DNA from: Pseudomonas muyukensis
GTDB taxonomy: Bacteria; Pseudomonadota; Gammaproteobacteria; Pseudomonadales; Pseudomonadaceae
DNA: 64,000 bases
Direction: 5' to 3'
Assembly (NCBI RefSeq): GCF_019139535.1
Contig: NZ_CP077073.1
Coordinates: 939,001 to 1,003,000 of the forward strand
How positions within the stretch are numbered: the stretch's first letter is position 1; the number at the start of each line of letters is the position of its first letter. The position numbers and the translations under genes were made by a program. The notes beneath the pieces were generated by a model. It saw only the letters and a program-made list of their open reading frames with translations. It was not told the DNA's origin and ran no database searches. Below, in pieces: positions 54,453 through 64,000 of the stretch.

Positions 54453-56189
54453 TTACATGCGCTCCAGGGTTTCCAGGCCGAGCAGCTCCAGGCCCTGCTT
54501 GAGGGTGCGGCCGGTCAGGGCGGCCAGGCGCAGGCGGCTCTGCTGCTGTTCGGCGGTATCGGCGGAGAGGATCGGGCAGTTCTCGTAGAAGCTTGAGAAC
54601 AGGCCGGCGAGGTCGTACAGGTAGCTGCACAGTACGTGCGGGGTGCCCTTGTCGGCAACGTTGTTGAGGATTTCGCCGAACTGCGCCAGGCGCGCGGCCA
54701 GGTCCTGCTCATGGGCCGCCTGCAGGACGATTGCGCCGTCCACCTCGTCGAAACCCTTGCCCAGCTTGCGGAACACACCGGCCACGCGGGTGTAGGCATA
54801 GAGCAGGTAGGGCGCGGTGTTGCCTTCGAAGTTGAGCATCAGTTCGAAATTGAAGCTGTAGTCGCTGGTGCGGTGCTTGGACAGGTCGGCGTACTTGACC
54901 GCGCCGATACCGACCACCTCGCCGATGTGGCGCAGTTCGTCCTCGCCCAGCGAGGGGTTCTTTTCCTTGACCAGCGCGTAGGCGCGGTCCTTGGCTTCGC
55001 TGAGCAGGTCGATGAGCTTGACGGTGCCGCCATCGCGGGTCTTGAACGGACGGCCGTCGGCGCCGTTCATGGTGCCGAAGCCCATGTGCTCCATTTTCAT
55101 CGGGTGGCCGACGAAGCCGGCACGGCGGGCCACTTCGAACACCTGGTTGAAGTGCAGGGCCTGGCGCTGGTCGACGAAGTACAGGGCGCGATCAGCGTGC
55201 AGCGTGTTGCTGCGGTAGCGTACCGCGGCCAGGTCGGTGGTGGCGTACAGGTAGCCGCCGTCGGCCTTCTGCACGATCACCGGCAAAGGCTCGCCTTCGC
55301 TGTTCTTGAATTCGTCGAGGAACACGCACTGGGCGCCCTGGTCCTCGACCAGCAGGCCCTTGGCCTTGAGGTCGGCGACCACGTTGGCCAGGTCGGCGTT
55401 GTAGGCGCTCTCGCCCATCACGTCAGCCATGGTCAGCTTGACGTTGAGCAGCTCGTAGGTCTTCTGGCAGTGCGACAGCGAGATGTCCTTGAAGCGCGTC
55501 CACAGGGCCATGCACTCAGGGTCGCCGGCCTGCAGCTTGACCACCAGGCCGCGGGCGCGGGTGGCGAACGCCTCGGACTCGTCGAAGCGCTTCTTCGCGG
55601 CGCGGTAGAAGTTCTCCAGATCCGACAGTTCGTCGCTGGTGATCGGGTTCTCTTCCAGGTACGCCAGCAGCATGCCGAACTGGGTACCCCAGTCGCCGAC
55701 GTGGTTCTGGCGGATGACGTCGTCGCCGAGGAACTCCAGCACCCGCGCGACGCTGTCGCCGATGATGGTCGAGCGCAGGTGGCCGACGTGCATCTCCTTG
55801 GCCAGGTTCGGCGCCGACATGTCGATGACGACTTTCTCGGCCGGGCCGGCCTTGCGCACACCCAGTTGGGCATCGGCCAGGGCGGCGTCGAGGCGCTGAG
55901 CCAGGGCGGCGGTGTTCTGGAAGAAGTTCAGAAAGCCAGGGCCGGCGATCTCGACCTTGCTGATGTCGGCGCTGGCGGGCAGGGCGGCGATCAGCTTTTC
56001 AGCCAGGTCGCGTGGCTTCATGCCGGCCGGCTTGGCCAGCATCATGGCGATGTTGCTGGCGAAGTCGCCGTGGGTCTTGTCCCGGGCGTTTTCCACCTGG
56101 ATCGCCGGCGTCAGCCCGTCAGGCAGCACACCGTCGGCGACGAGTTGGGTGAGGGCTTGCTGGATCAGCTGGCGAATGGTGTCTTTCAT
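54453..56189 (-). CDS. argS: Arginyl-tRNA synthetase
   Basis: Class I synthetase charging tRNA-Arg, 578 residues. It shows the N-terminal additional domain, [13 protein letters not shown] (HIGH motif) near 130, and a C-terminal anticodon domain beginning near 460. The start MKDTIRQL at 56189 agrees with relatives; AGAACC precedes it. The SPOR gene follows with 1-bp spacing. Confidence 0.97.
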   Translation of the reverse strand: MKDTIRQLIQQALTQLVADGVLPDGLTPAIQVENARDKTHGDFASNIAMMLAKPAGMKPRDLAEKLIAALPASADISKVEIAGPGFLNFFQNTAALAQRLDAALADAQLGVRKAGPAEKVVIDMSAPNLAKEMHVGHLRSTIIGDSVARVLEFLGDDVIRQNHVGDWGTQFGMLLAYLEENPITSDELSDLENFYRAAKKRFDESEAFATRARGLVVKLQAGDPECMALWTRFKDISLSHCQKTYELLNVKLTMADVMGESAYNADLANVVADLKAKGLLVEDQGAQCVFLDEFKNSEGEPLPVIVQKADGGYLYATTDLAAVRYRSNTLHADRALYFVDQRQALHFNQVFEVARRAGFVGHPMKMEHMGFGTMNGADGRPFKTRDGGTVKLIDLLSEAKDRAYALVKEKNPSLGEDELRHIGEVVGIGAVKYADLSKHRTSDYSFNFELMLNFEGNTAPYLLYAYTRVAGVFRKLGKGFDEVDGAIVLQAAHEQDLAARLAQFGEILNNVADKGTPHVLCSYLYDLAGLFSSFYENCPILSADTAEQQQSRLRLAALTGRTLKQGLELLGLETLERM

Positions 56190-56314
56190 GGGGTTCTCTT
56201 TTCGACCGCAAGCGCGGTGGAGCGCTTCGATGCGCAGGTGGAAAAACTGGGCATTATCCGTTGCCGGGGGCGGGTTGCCAACCTTTTGGCCGGTATCGCT
56301 GGTCAGGCGTGGGG

Positions 56315-56357
56315 GCGGGCTTGCCCCGCGATGGGCTCGATCGCGGGGCAAGCCCGC
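56315..56357. repeat. REP-type 17-bp inverted repeat
   Basis: GCGGGCTTGCCCCGCGA (56315-56331) and its exact reverse complement (56341-56357), loop 9 nt. A different REP subclass from the others in the window, just after the priA stop. Confidence 0.9.
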
Positions 56358-56365
56358 TCAATCGC

Positions 56366-58585
56366 TCAATACAGGTCGACCGGGTCGACATCCAGCGACC
56401 AGCGTACCTGGCGCCCCGATGGCATCTGCTCCAACACTAGCAACCAGGCGCTGATCAGTCGATGCAAGGGGCCCCGGGCATTGGCCTGGAGCAATAGTTG
56501 CGCGCGGAATCGGCCCGCCCGTCGCTCCATCGGCGCGGGCACCGGGCCCAGCAGCTCGATACCGTGCAGGCCTTGCTCGCGCAGCAGGCGCTCGGCGGCG
56601 CTGCACGCCTCGTCGAGGAAGCTTTCTGCCTGGCCCGGCATGTGCGCATCGGCGCGCAGCAGGGTCAGGTGGGCGAACGGTGGCAGGCCGGCGGCGCGGC
56701 GTTCGCTCAGGGCCTGCTCGGCGAAGGCGAAGTAGCCCTGCTCGGTGAGTTGCACCAGCAGCGGATGGTCGGCCAGGTGGGTCTGTACGATCACCTTGCC
56801 AGGCTCCTCGGCCCGCCCAGCGCGGCCGGCCACCTGGACGATCAACTGGGCCATGCGCTCGCTGGCGCGGAAGTCGCCGGAGAACAACCCGCCGTCGGCA
56901 TCGAGGATGGCCACCAGGGTCACCCGGGGGAAGTGATGCCCCTTGGCCAGCATCTGGGTGCCGACCAGGATGCTCGGCTGGCCGCGCTGGATGGTGCTGA
57001 ACAGCTGGTGCATGGCGTCCTTGCGCGAGGTGCTGTCGCGGTCCACGCGCAGGATCGGGTAGTCGGGGAACAGCACCTTGAGGCGCTCTTCGGCGCGCTC
57101 GGTGCCAGCACCCACCGGGCGCAGGTCGACATGGGCGCACTGCGGGCACTGCAGTGGCAGGCGCTCGTCGTAGCCGCAATGGTGGCAGCGCAGCACGCCC
57201 GAGCGTTGGTGCACGGTCATGCGCGCGTCGCAGCGCGGGCACTCCGACAGCCAGCCGCAGTCATGGCACAGCAGGGTCGGGGCGAAGCCACGGCGGTTGA
57301 GGAACACCAGCACCTGCTGGCCAGCCTCCAGGGTCTGGCGGATGGCCTGTTGCAACGGGCCGCTGATGCCGCTGTCCAGCGGCAGGCTGCGCACATCCAG
57401 GCGCAGGAAGCGCGGCGGCTTGGCACCACCGGCGCGCTGGGTCATGCGCAGCAGGCCGTAGCGGCCGCTGTGGGCGTTGTGCAGGCTCTCCAGCGACGGC
57501 GTGGCCGAGCCCAGCAGGATCGGCACGTTCTCCTGGTGCGCGCGTACCACCGCCAGGTCGCGGGCATGGTAGCGCAGGCCTTCCTGCTGCTTGTAGGAGC
57601 CGTCGTGCTCCTCGTCGATGATGATCAGCCCGGGGTTTTTCATCGGCGTGAACAATGCCGAGCGGGTGCCGATGATGATGTCGGCCTCGCCATCGCGGGC
57701 CGCCAGCCAGGCGTCCAGGCGTTCGCGGTCGCTCACTGCCGAATGCAGCAGGGCGATGCGGGCGTTGAAGCGTTGTTCGAAGCGCTGCAGGGTCTGCGGG
57801 CCGAGGTTGATCTCGGGAATCAGAATCAATGCCTGCTTGCCGGCCTCGAGGGTCTCGCGGATCAGTTGCAGGTAGACCTCGGTCTTGCCGCTGCCGGTGA
57901 CGCCGGCCAGCAAATAGGCATGGAAGCCGCCGAAGCCCGCGCGCACGGCCTCGAAGGCGGCGCGTTGCTCCTCGTTGAGCGGCAGCTCCGGCTGGGCCAG
58001 CCAATGTTCGTGGCGTGCTGCCGGCAGGTGGCGGCGTACTTCGACCTGCACCAGTTCCTTGGCCAGCAGCAGGTCGAGGCTGTCCTTGTTCAGGCCAAGC
58101 TTGCCCAGCAGCGCGTGGGCAACACCGTGGGGGTGCTGCGACAGGGTCTTGAGCGCTTCGCGCTGGCGTGGCGCCCGGGTGATGCGAGGGTCTTCCAGGC
58201 GCGCGCCGCCGGCAACGTGCCAGAAGCGCTCCTGGCGGGCCTCGGCCGGCTCGCCCTGGCGTAGCAGCGTCGGCAGCGCCCAGCTGAGGGTGTCGCCGAG
58301 GCTGTGCTGGTAGTACTGGGCGGTCCACAGGCACAGCCTGAACAACGCCGGCGGTAGCGGCGAGACCGGGTCGAGCAGGGCGCTGGCAGGCTTGAGCTTG
58401 TCGGCCGGCACTTCGCTTTTGTCGGCGACCTCCACCAGCACCCCGATCATCTCGCGTCGACCGAATGGCACGCGGATGCGCATGCCAGGGGTCAGCGCCT
58501 GGCGTGCCATGCTCGCAGTGGCCCGGTAGTCGAACAGGCGACGCAGGGGCGAGGGCAGGGCAAGGCGCAGGATGACGTCGGACAC
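56366..58585 (-). CDS. priA: Primosomal replication restart helicase PriA
   Basis: ATP-dependent 3'-5' DNA helicase that reloads replication forks, 739 residues from the GTG at 58585 (MSDVILRLALPSPLRRLFDY), which agrees with family starts; a GTG nine codons upstream is less likely. Walker A GVTGSGKTEVYL, DEEHD, and four zinc-binding cysteine pairs (CHDCGWLSECPRC, CHHCGY, CPQC) are all present. Divergent from rpmE. Confidence 0.95.
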   Translation of the reverse strand: MSDVILRLALPSPLRRLFDYRATASMARQALTPGMRIRVPFGRREMIGVLVEVADKSEVPADKLKPASALLDPVSPLPPALFRLCLWTAQYYQHSLGDTLSWALPTLLRQGEPAEARQERFWHVAGGARLEDPRITRAPRQREALKTLSQHPHGVAHALLGKLGLNKDSLDLLLAKELVQVEVRRHLPAARHEHWLAQPELPLNEEQRAAFEAVRAGFGGFHAYLLAGVTGSGKTEVYLQLIRETLEAGKQALILIPEINLGPQTLQRFEQRFNARIALLHSAVSDRERLDAWLAARDGEADIIIGTRSALFTPMKNPGLIIIDEEHDGSYKQQEGLRYHARDLAVVRAHQENVPILLGSATPSLESLHNAHSGRYGLLRMTQRAGGAKPPRFLRLDVRSLPLDSGISGPLQQAIRQTLEAGQQVLVFLNRRGFAPTLLCHDCGWLSECPRCDARMTVHQRSGVLRCHHCGYDERLPLQCPQCAHVDLRPVGAGTERAEERLKVLFPDYPILRVDRDSTSRKDAMHQLFSTIQRGQPSILVGTQMLAKGHHFPRVTLVAILDADGGLFSGDFRASERMAQLIVQVAGRAGRAEEPGKVIVQTHLADHPLLVQLTEQGYFAFAEQALSERRAAGLPPFAHLTLLRADAHMPGQAESFLDEACSAAERLLREQGLHGIELLGPVPAPMERRAGRFRAQLLLQANARGPLHRLISAWLLVLEQMPSGRQVRWSLDVDPVDLY

Positions 58586-58656
58586 GCGGAAGGTCTCTGG
58601 AGGGCGTTTCACAAATCAGGCGAGCCTAGCAGACGACAGCCGGTGCAAGCGACAAC

Positions 58657-58684
58657 TTGCGCTGGCCCTGCGCTCTGGTATTAT
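58657..58684 (+). promoter_or_regulatory. Promoter of rpmE
   Basis: TTGCGC at 58657-58662, a 16-bp spacer, and TATTAT at 58679-58684. The leader to the ATG would be about 63 nt. Confidence 0.6.
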
Positions 58685-58754
58685 TCGCCGCCTAATTACG
58701 TGCGGTATTCAACAATAGGTGTTGGGTGGCGGCACGCAGCTCGAGGAAGTGACC

Positions 58755-58970
58755 ATGAAAGCAGATATTCATCCGAACTACGAAGCGGTTGCAGTCACCT
58801 GCAGCTGCGGCAACAAATTCGAAACCCGTTCGACCCTGGGTAGCACCCTGGCGATCGACGTTTGCAACCTGTGCCACCCGTTCTACACCGGTAAGCAGAA
58901 AGTCCTGGACACCGGTGGTCGCGTACAGAAGTTCGCCGATCGCTTCGGTATGTTCGGTACCAAGAAGTAA
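58755..58970 (+). CDS. rpmE: 50S ribosomal protein L31, zinc form
   Basis: A 71-residue ribosomal protein of the C+ type: cysteines at 16, 18, 37 and 40 (CSCG, CNLC) would bind zinc. GAGGAAGTGACC precedes the ATG. A terminator hairpin lies 45 bp after the stop, inside the next coding sequence. Confidence 0.97.
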   Translation: MKADIHPNYEAVAVTCSCGNKFETRSTLGSTLAIDVCNLCHPFYTGKQKVLDTGGRVQKFADRFGMFGTKK

Positions 58971-58972
58971 TC

Positions 58973-59788
58973 ATGCGCATGGCGAATCTCTCGAGGTTCG
59001 CGCTGTTGCAAAAGAAGGCGCCCCTGGTGGGCGCCTTTTTTGTGGGCGCGATCTGGCATTTTCCAGCCTTGGCGTTCTGTCCGCTGCCCGAGCAGGCGCA
59101 GCAGGTGGCGGTGCGCACTGTGGTCGATGGCGACACCCTGCGCCTGGTCGATGGCCGCAGCGTGCGGCTGATCGGTATCAATGCCCCGGAGATCGGCCGC
59201 AAGGGGCGGACCAGCGAAGCCTATGCCGAGGCGGCCAAGCGGCGCCTGCAAGCCTTGGTAAGGGCCAACGACGGACGGGTCGGGCTGGTGCTGGGGGCTG
59301 AGCCCAAGGACAAGTACGGGCGCACCCTGGCGCACATCTATGGCCGTACTGGCGACAATTTCGAAGCACAACTGCTCAGCGAAGGCCTGGGCTATCGGGT
59401 TGCCATCGCGCCCAACGTCAGCCTGTCGCGCTGCCAGCAGCAAGCCGAGCAGGTGGCGCGCAAGGCGGCCGCCGGGCTTTGGCGACAGTCGCCGGTGCTG
59501 CGCGCGGGGGATATCCGCCAGTCCGGCTTTGCGGTCATCGCCGGCAAAGTCACGGGTATCGAGCGCAATCGTGGCGGTACCTGGCTGGAGCTCGACGACA
59601 GCCTGGTGCTGCAGGTACCCGCTCGTCTGCAACGCAGCTTCCCTGCCAGCTTCTTCGCTAACCTCAAGGGACGCCAGGTCGAGGCGCGCGGCTGGGTGCT
59701 GGATCGTTCCCGCAAAGGCGGGCTCAAGCCCGGGCAGCGACGCTGGCTGTTGCCATTGACCGATCCGAGCATGGTGGAGCCTAAATAG
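58973..59788 (+). CDS. Secreted thermonuclease-family (SNase) protein
   Basis: A 271-residue exported protein. The N-terminus has LQKKAPLVGAFFVGAIWHFPALA as a signal peptide, and the staphylococcal-nuclease fold (about 45-165) shows VDGDTLRL, GINAPEIG and DKYGRTLAHIY, which hold the Ca2+ and catalytic residues. The C-terminal 90 residues form a second, unassigned domain. The ATG is 2 bp after rpmE. An intrinsic terminator (59015-59041) is encoded within the signal peptide, so most rpmE transcripts may stop before the nuclease. A GTG at 59042 could be a start with a shortened signal. Confidence 0.85.
   Translation: MRMANLSRFALLQKKAPLVGAFFVGAIWHFPALAFCPLPEQAQQVAVRTVVDGDTLRLVDGRSVRLIGINAPEIGRKGRTSEAYAEAAKRRLQALVRANDGRVGLVLGAEPKDKYGRTLAHIYGRTGDNFEAQLLSEGLGYRVAIAPNVSLSRCQQQAEQVARKAAAGLWRQSPVLRAGDIRQSGFAVIAGKVTGIERNRGGTWLELDDSLVLQVPARLQRSFPASFFANLKGRQVEARGWVLDRSRKGGLKPGQRRWLLPLTDPSMVEPK
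59015..59041 (+). terminator. rpmE terminator inside the nuclease signal-peptide codons
   Basis: AAGGCGCCC/GGGCGCCTT with a 5-nt loop and six T. Perfect form, in the expected place for rpmE, but within the next reading frame. Confidence 0.9.
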
Positions 59789-59963
59789 TTGTAGACAGTT
59801 TGCTATTGGATTGTACACACTGGGCCCGGTAAGCCCCGTGGGTTATAGCGTAAAGTCGTAGGCCAGAGGCCTTGACACCGAGTGACCGGGCAGTCTTGTC
59901 GCCCCCCGGCTCTTTGCGTATCCTCGGCGGTCCGTCAGAACAGTAAATAGCGGAATGCCCATC

Positions 59964-61232
59964 ATGTCAGACCTGAAAACCGCCGCTCTCGAATACCATG
60001 CTCAGCCTCGTCCGGGGAAACTGAGCGTCGAGCTCTCCAAGCCCACCGCCACCGCCCGCGACCTCGCCCTGGCCTACAGCCCAGGCGTCGCCGAACCCGT
60101 GCGCGAGATCGGTCGTGATCCAGAGCTGGCCTACAAATACACCGGCAAGGGCAACCTGGTCGCGGTGATTTCCGATGGCACCGCCATCCTCGGTCTGGGT
60201 GACCTCGGCCCGCTGGCCTCCAAGCCAGTGATGGAAGGCAAGGGTGTTCTGTTCAAGCGTTTCGCCGGTATCGACGTGTTCGACATCGAAGTCGAGTCCG
60301 AGAGCCCGCAGGCTTTCATTGACACCGTGCGCCGCATTTCCATCACCTTCGGTGGCATCAACCTCGAAGACATCAAGGCGCCAGAGTGCTTCGAGATCGA
60401 GCGCACCCTGATCGAGCAGTGCGACATCCCGGTATTCCACGATGACCAGCACGGTACCGCCATCGTCACCGCGGCCGGCATGATCAACGCCCTGGAAATC
60501 GCCGGCAAGAAGCTCGAAGAAGCGAAGATCGTCTGCCTGGGCGCCGGCGCCGCGGCCATCTCCTGCATGAAGCTGCTGGTGAGCATGGGTGCCAAGGTCG
60601 AGAACATCTTCATGATCGACCGCAGCGGCGTGATCCACGCTGGCCGTGACGACCTGAACCAGTACAAGGCCCAGTTCGCCCACGCCACCGACAAGCGCAC
60701 CCTGGCCGACGCCCTCGACGGCGCCGATGTGTTCGTCGGCCTGTCCGGCCCGAACCTGCTGAGCCCGGAAGGCCTGAAGTCGATGGCGGCCAACCCGATC
60801 GTGTTCGCCTGCTCGAACCCTGATCCGGAAATCAAGCCAGAGCTGGCCCACGCCACTCGCAGCGACGTGATCATGGCCACCGGTCGTTCCGACTACCCGA
60901 ACCAGGTCAACAACGTGCTGGGCTTCCCGTTCATCTTCCGTGGTGCCCTGGACGTTCGCGCCAAGCGCATCAACGAAGAAATGAAGATTGCCGCCGCCAT
61001 CGCCCTGAAGGACCTGGCCAAGCAGCCGGTGCCGAAGGAAGTGTGCGAGGCCTACGGTGTACAGGCCCTGGAATTCGGCCGTGAATACATCATTCCGAAG
61101 CCGCTGGACGCACGTCTGATCACCGTGGTTTCCGATGCCGTGGCCAAGGCCGCCATCGAATCCGGCGTGGCTACCCTGCCTTATCCGAAGCACTACCCGC
61201 TGAAAAGCGTGGATGACGTGTTCAACGGCTGA
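59964..61232 (+). CDS. maeB: NADP-type malic enzyme, short form
   Basis: Oxidative decarboxylation of malate to pyruvate, 422 residues. [39 protein letters not shown] and the cofactor fold [16 protein letters not shown] are clear. It lacks the C-terminal phosphotransacetylase-like half of E. coli MaeB (about 760 aa), as other Pseudomonas enzymes do. ATG 59964 ([12 protein letters not shown]) is preferred over one three codons earlier. The 175-bp upstream gap holds no clear promoter. Confidence 0.95.
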   Translation: MSDLKTAALEYHAQPRPGKLSVELSKPTATARDLALAYSPGVAEPVREIGRDPELAYKYTGKGNLVAVISDGTAILGLGDLGPLASKPVMEGKGVLFKRFAGIDVFDIEVESESPQAFIDTVRRISITFGGINLEDIKAPECFEIERTLIEQCDIPVFHDDQHGTAIVTAAGMINALEIAGKKLEEAKIVCLGAGAAAISCMKLLVSMGAKVENIFMIDRSGVIHAGRDDLNQYKAQFAHATDKRTLADALDGADVFVGLSGPNLLSPEGLKSMAANPIVFACSNPDPEIKPELAHATRSDVIMATGRSDYPNQVNNVLGFPFIFRGALDVRAKRINEEMKIAAAIALKDLAKQPVPKEVCEAYGVQALEFGREYIIPKPLDARLITVVSDAVAKAAIESGVATLPYPKHYPLKSVDDVFNG

Positions 61233-61250
61233 TGCCGTTGTAGCGACATG

Positions 61251-61284
61251 AAAAAGCCCCGGCTCGCAAGAGCCGGGGCTTTTT
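61251..61284. terminator. Bidirectional terminator of maeB and ponA
   Basis: AAAAAGCCCCGGCTC/GAGCCGGGGCTTTTT with a 4-nt loop, 18 bp after maeB. Confidence 0.93.
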
Positions 61285-61312
61285 GTTTGCCGATGTCCGG
61301 CTGGCGCGGTCC

Positions 61313-61349
61313 CTTGTAGGCGCGGCCTTGCCGAGGCCGCTCCTGCACG
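61313..61349. repeat. Degenerate REP element
   Basis: CTTGTAGGCGCGGCCTTGCC-like copy followed by AGGCCGCTCCTGCA, between maeB and the end of ponA. Confidence 0.6.
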
Positions 61350-61359
61350 GACGGTGTGT

Positions 61360-63813
61360 TTAGAACAGGTCCATCGGCGCCGCTTCATCCGCCGGCAGCG
61401 GGCTGCCTGGTGCCGCGCCATTGCCCAGTTCGTCCACCGAAGGCGGCGAATCCTCGGCCTTGAACAGCTCGAAGTAGGCATTCGGCGTGCTCGGGGTGGC
61501 GGCGCGGCCGCTCACTGGATCAACGCGCAGGCTGAGAATGCCCTCGGGCTCGGCAGGCGCATGCTCGGGCATGCCCTTGAGGGCGGCGCCCATGAAACTC
61601 ATCCAGATCGGCAGGGCCACGGTGCCGCCGTACTCGCGGCGGCCCAGGGTTTCCGGCTGGTCGAAGCCGACCCATACGGTGGTGACGTAGTCGGCGTTGT
61701 AACCGGAGAACCAGGCGTCCTTGGACTCGTTGGTGGTGCCGGTCTTGCCTGCCAGGTCGGTACGGCCCAGGGCCAGTGCCCGGCGGCCGGTACCGCGCTT
61801 GATCACATCCTGCAGCATGCTGGTGAGGATGTACGCGGTGCGCCCGTCGATGATCTGCTCGGCCACTGCCGGCGCCTGCGGCGCAGCCGCGACCTGGCCA
61901 TAGGCCGATGGCGCCTCGCCGGGTACCGGGGCGACGCTGATCGGCTGCTCGGGCGCGGCGAGACCGGCCTGGTCCTGGCTGCCCTGGGGCACGCGCGCCG
62001 GGTTGGCGGTGAACAGCGTCTCGCCGTTGCGGCTGTCGATGCGCTCGATCAGGTAGGGGTTGATCTTGTAGCCGCCGTTGGCGAAGGCGCTCCAGCCGGT
62101 GGCGATCTCCATTGGCGTCAGCGTCGCGGTGCCCAGTGCCAGCGACAGGTTGCGCGGCAGGTCTTGCTTGTTGAAGCCGAACTTGGCGATGTAGTCGATG
62201 GTGCGGTCCACGCCCATGGCTTGCAGCAGGCGGATCGACACCAGGTTACGTGACTTGTACAGCGCCTCGCGCATGCGGATCGGGCCGAGGAAGGTGTTGG
62301 TGTCGTTCTTCGGACGCCAGACCTTGTCCAGGTATTCGTCGACGAACACGATCGGTGCGTCGTTGACCAGGCTGGCGGCGGTGTAGCCGTTGTCCAGGGC
62401 AGCGCTATAGACGAAAGGCTTGAAGCTCGAGCCCGGCTGGCGCTTGGCCTGCATGGCACGGTTGTAGTTGCTCTGCTCGAACGAGAAGCCGCCGACCAGG
62501 GCGCGGATGGCGCCATCGCGGGGGTCGAGGGTGACCAGTGCGCTCTGCGCGCCCGGCACCTGGCTGAACTTGAGCGTGCCGTCCTCCAGGCGCTGCAGGC
62601 GCACCAGGTCGCCGACCTGGGCGACATCGGCCGGGGCTTGCGGCGCGCGGCCCTGGGCGTTGTTGTTGAGGTACGGCCGGGCCCACTTCATGGTGTCCCA
62701 GGCCACGGTCTCTTCCAGGCCGGCGCGGGTCATCACCTTCAGGCCGGTCTTCTCGACCTGGGTGACGATCGCCGGCTCCAGGCCGCCGAGGGTGCGTTGC
62801 TTGCCCAGGTCCTGCAGCCAGGCGGCGCGGGTCTTGCCTGGGAAGCGCGCTTCCGGGCCACGGTAGCCGTGGCGCTCGTCGTATACGCTAAGGCCGTTGA
62901 GCACAGCGTTGTTGGCCATTTGCTGGGTGGCGCTGGGCACCGTGGTGGTGACGCGGAAACCTTCGGTATAGGCGTCGCTGCCGTAGCGGCCGACCATCTC
63001 GGCGCGGGCCATCTCGGCCACGTAGGGGGCGCTCACTTCCGGGGTCGGCACGTGGTAGCTGGCGTTCAGTGGCTCGGCCAGGGCGGCCTGGTAACTGGCC
63101 TCGTCGATCTTGCCGAGCTTGTACATGCGCCCGAGGATCCAGTCGCGGCGCTCCTTGGCACGCACCGGGTTGGCCAGCGGGTTGAAGCGCGACGGCGCCT
63201 TCGGCAGGCCGGCGATCATGGCCATCTGCGCCAGGCTGACATCGCGGATCGACTTGCCGTAGTACACCTGCGCCGCGGCATCGATGCCGTAGGCGCGGTT
63301 ACCCAGGTAGATCTTGTTGACGTACAGCTCGAGGATCTCGTCCTTGGTCAGCTCGCGCTCGATCTGCAGGGCCAGGAGGATCTCGTTGGTCTTGCGCGAA
63401 AAGCTGCGTTCGCTGGTCAGGAAGAAGTTCTTCGCCACCTGCATGGTGATGGTGCTGCCGCCGGTCTGGATATGCCCGGACTTGAGCAGCTGCGACGCGG
63501 CGCGCATCAGGCTGCTGGGGTCGACGCCGTAGTGGTTGAGGAAATTGTCGTCCTCGGCAGACAGAAGCGCCTGGATGAACTGTGGGGGAATTTCCTGGAA
63601 CTTGATGGGCGAGCGGCGCATTTCGCCGAACTCGGCGATCAGCTTGCCGTCGCTGCTGTAGACCCTCAGGGGGATTTGCAACTGGACGCTTCTGAGTGCG
63701 TCGACCGAGGGCAGGCTGGGACTAAGATACAGAAACGCACCGCTCACACCGAGTACGAGCGCGCAGATGACTGCGACGAAAGACCACCAGAAGAACTTCA
63801 GCAGGCGTATCAA
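61360..63813 (-). CDS. ponA: Penicillin-binding protein 1A
   Basis: Bifunctional inner-membrane enzyme that polymerises and cross-links peptidoglycan. 817 residues: a membrane helix (about 8-30); a GT51 domain with catalytic glutamate in SAEDDNFLNHYGVD and GGSTITMQVAKNFF; an OB-like insertion; and a transpeptidase domain with SxxK in QPGSSFKPF, SRN in KSRNLVS and KTGTT. Pro/Ala-rich linkers occur near 640-680 and at the C-terminus. Divergent from probable pilM, the conserved layout in gamma-proteobacteria. Confidence 0.97.
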   Translation of the reverse strand: MIRLLKFFWWSFVAVICALVLGVSGAFLYLSPSLPSVDALRSVQLQIPLRVYSSDGKLIAEFGEMRRSPIKFQEIPPQFIQALLSAEDDNFLNHYGVDPSSLMRAASQLLKSGHIQTGGSTITMQVAKNFFLTSERSFSRKTNEILLALQIERELTKDEILELYVNKIYLGNRAYGIDAAAQVYYGKSIRDVSLAQMAMIAGLPKAPSRFNPLANPVRAKERRDWILGRMYKLGKIDEASYQAALAEPLNASYHVPTPEVSAPYVAEMARAEMVGRYGSDAYTEGFRVTTTVPSATQQMANNAVLNGLSVYDERHGYRGPEARFPGKTRAAWLQDLGKQRTLGGLEPAIVTQVEKTGLKVMTRAGLEETVAWDTMKWARPYLNNNAQGRAPQAPADVAQVGDLVRLQRLEDGTLKFSQVPGAQSALVTLDPRDGAIRALVGGFSFEQSNYNRAMQAKRQPGSSFKPFVYSAALDNGYTAASLVNDAPIVFVDEYLDKVWRPKNDTNTFLGPIRMREALYKSRNLVSIRLLQAMGVDRTIDYIAKFGFNKQDLPRNLSLALGTATLTPMEIATGWSAFANGGYKINPYLIERIDSRNGETLFTANPARVPQGSQDQAGLAAPEQPISVAPVPGEAPSAYGQVAAAPQAPAVAEQIIDGRTAYILTSMLQDVIKRGTGRRALALGRTDLAGKTGTTNESKDAWFSGYNADYVTTVWVGFDQPETLGRREYGGTVALPIWMSFMGAALKGMPEHAPAEPEGILSLRVDPVSGRAATPSTPNAYFELFKAEDSPPSVDELGNGAAPGSPLPADEAAPMDLF

Positions 63814-63983
63814 GGCTTTGGGGTGTCCTGGTTGAGGAGTGGAGGGCGCGAGGGGCCGGCGGACGGGAAAATTCGCTGGGCATTATAAGCATTTTTCGCC
63901 CCGCCGGGTGACCGCCCGGGGCGGCGCGGCGACCGCCTGCAGCGCAATGGCACGGGCTGCGCACGACAGGGAAGTGACAGTCA

Positions 63984-64000
63984 TGCTTGGAGACTTTGGC
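63984..64000 (+). CDS. pilM: Start of probable pilM (truncated by window end)
   Basis: Only MLGDF and part of the next codon are visible, preceded by GGGAAGTGACAGTC. The assignment rests on position: pilM is divergent from ponA in pseudomonads. Not verifiable from the few bases. Confidence 0.5.

Overview
The window is a GC-rich, gene-dense chromosomal segment of a Pseudomonas of the P. putida group. Three things support this: protein-level similarity to Pseudomonas families throughout; the gene order (ponA-maeB-rpmE-priA-argS, pilT/yggS-proC-yggT-metX-metW, thiS-thiG-trmB, rpoH-ftsX-ftsE-ftsY, laoABC/laoR, coaD, mutM, ilvD, folA), which follows the known pseudomonad order; and many REP elements with a core like GTAGGAGCCGGCTTGCCGG. 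Most of the window is conserved core genome. The accessory parts are the repeat locus at 2.9-3.9 kb and the insertion between trmB and the DUF3392 gene at 42.6-44.8 kb.

Layout. 0-7.8 kb: 3' part of a CadA-type metal ATPase, a LysR regulator, a 1-kb non-coding repeat locus, then a three-gene ABC importer of the 2-aminoethylphosphonate type. 7.9-10.7 kb: an uncharacterised GTPase/membrane-protein pair. 10.7-19.6 kb: folA, cystine carrier tcyP, periplasmic phosphorylcholine phosphatase pchP, ilvD, rlmI, an HDOD protein and mutM. 19.6-27.6 kb: ggt, a ferredoxin, coaD, the long-chain alcohol oxidation genes laoA-laoB-laoC with divergent laoR, and a sulfurtransferase. 27.6-34.9 kb: a YheT hydrolase and two M16 peptidase pairs on either side of rsmD. 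35-42.6 kb: ftsY-ftsE-ftsX, rpoH with a sigma-E-like promoter, mtgA, a DUF423 protein, thiS-thiG and trmB.

42.6-44.8 kb is the least ordinary coding region. It holds a terminator-bounded unit with alternative RNA pairings and two overlapping small ORFs, a 28-bp remnant of the neighbouring DUF3392 gene, and a secreted protein with a recognisable trypsin-like triad. 44.8-53.1 kb: DUF3392, hemW, rdgB, DUF4426, metW, metX, yggT, proC and yggS on the minus strand, then pilT and an NlpC/P60 peptidase. 53.2-64 kb: a TM2 protein, a SPOR protein, argS, priA, rpmE, a secreted nuclease, maeB, ponA and the first codons of probable pilM.

The strongest unexplained signal is at 2.95-3.8 kb. Two ~258-nt elements face each other as an inverted pair, bracketed by three different hexanucleotide tracts. 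Four local hairpins are kept in both copies through compensatory base-pair changes, which points to a conserved folded RNA or single-stranded DNA rather than a protein. No tRNA, rRNA, CRISPR array, insertion sequence or prophage was seen.
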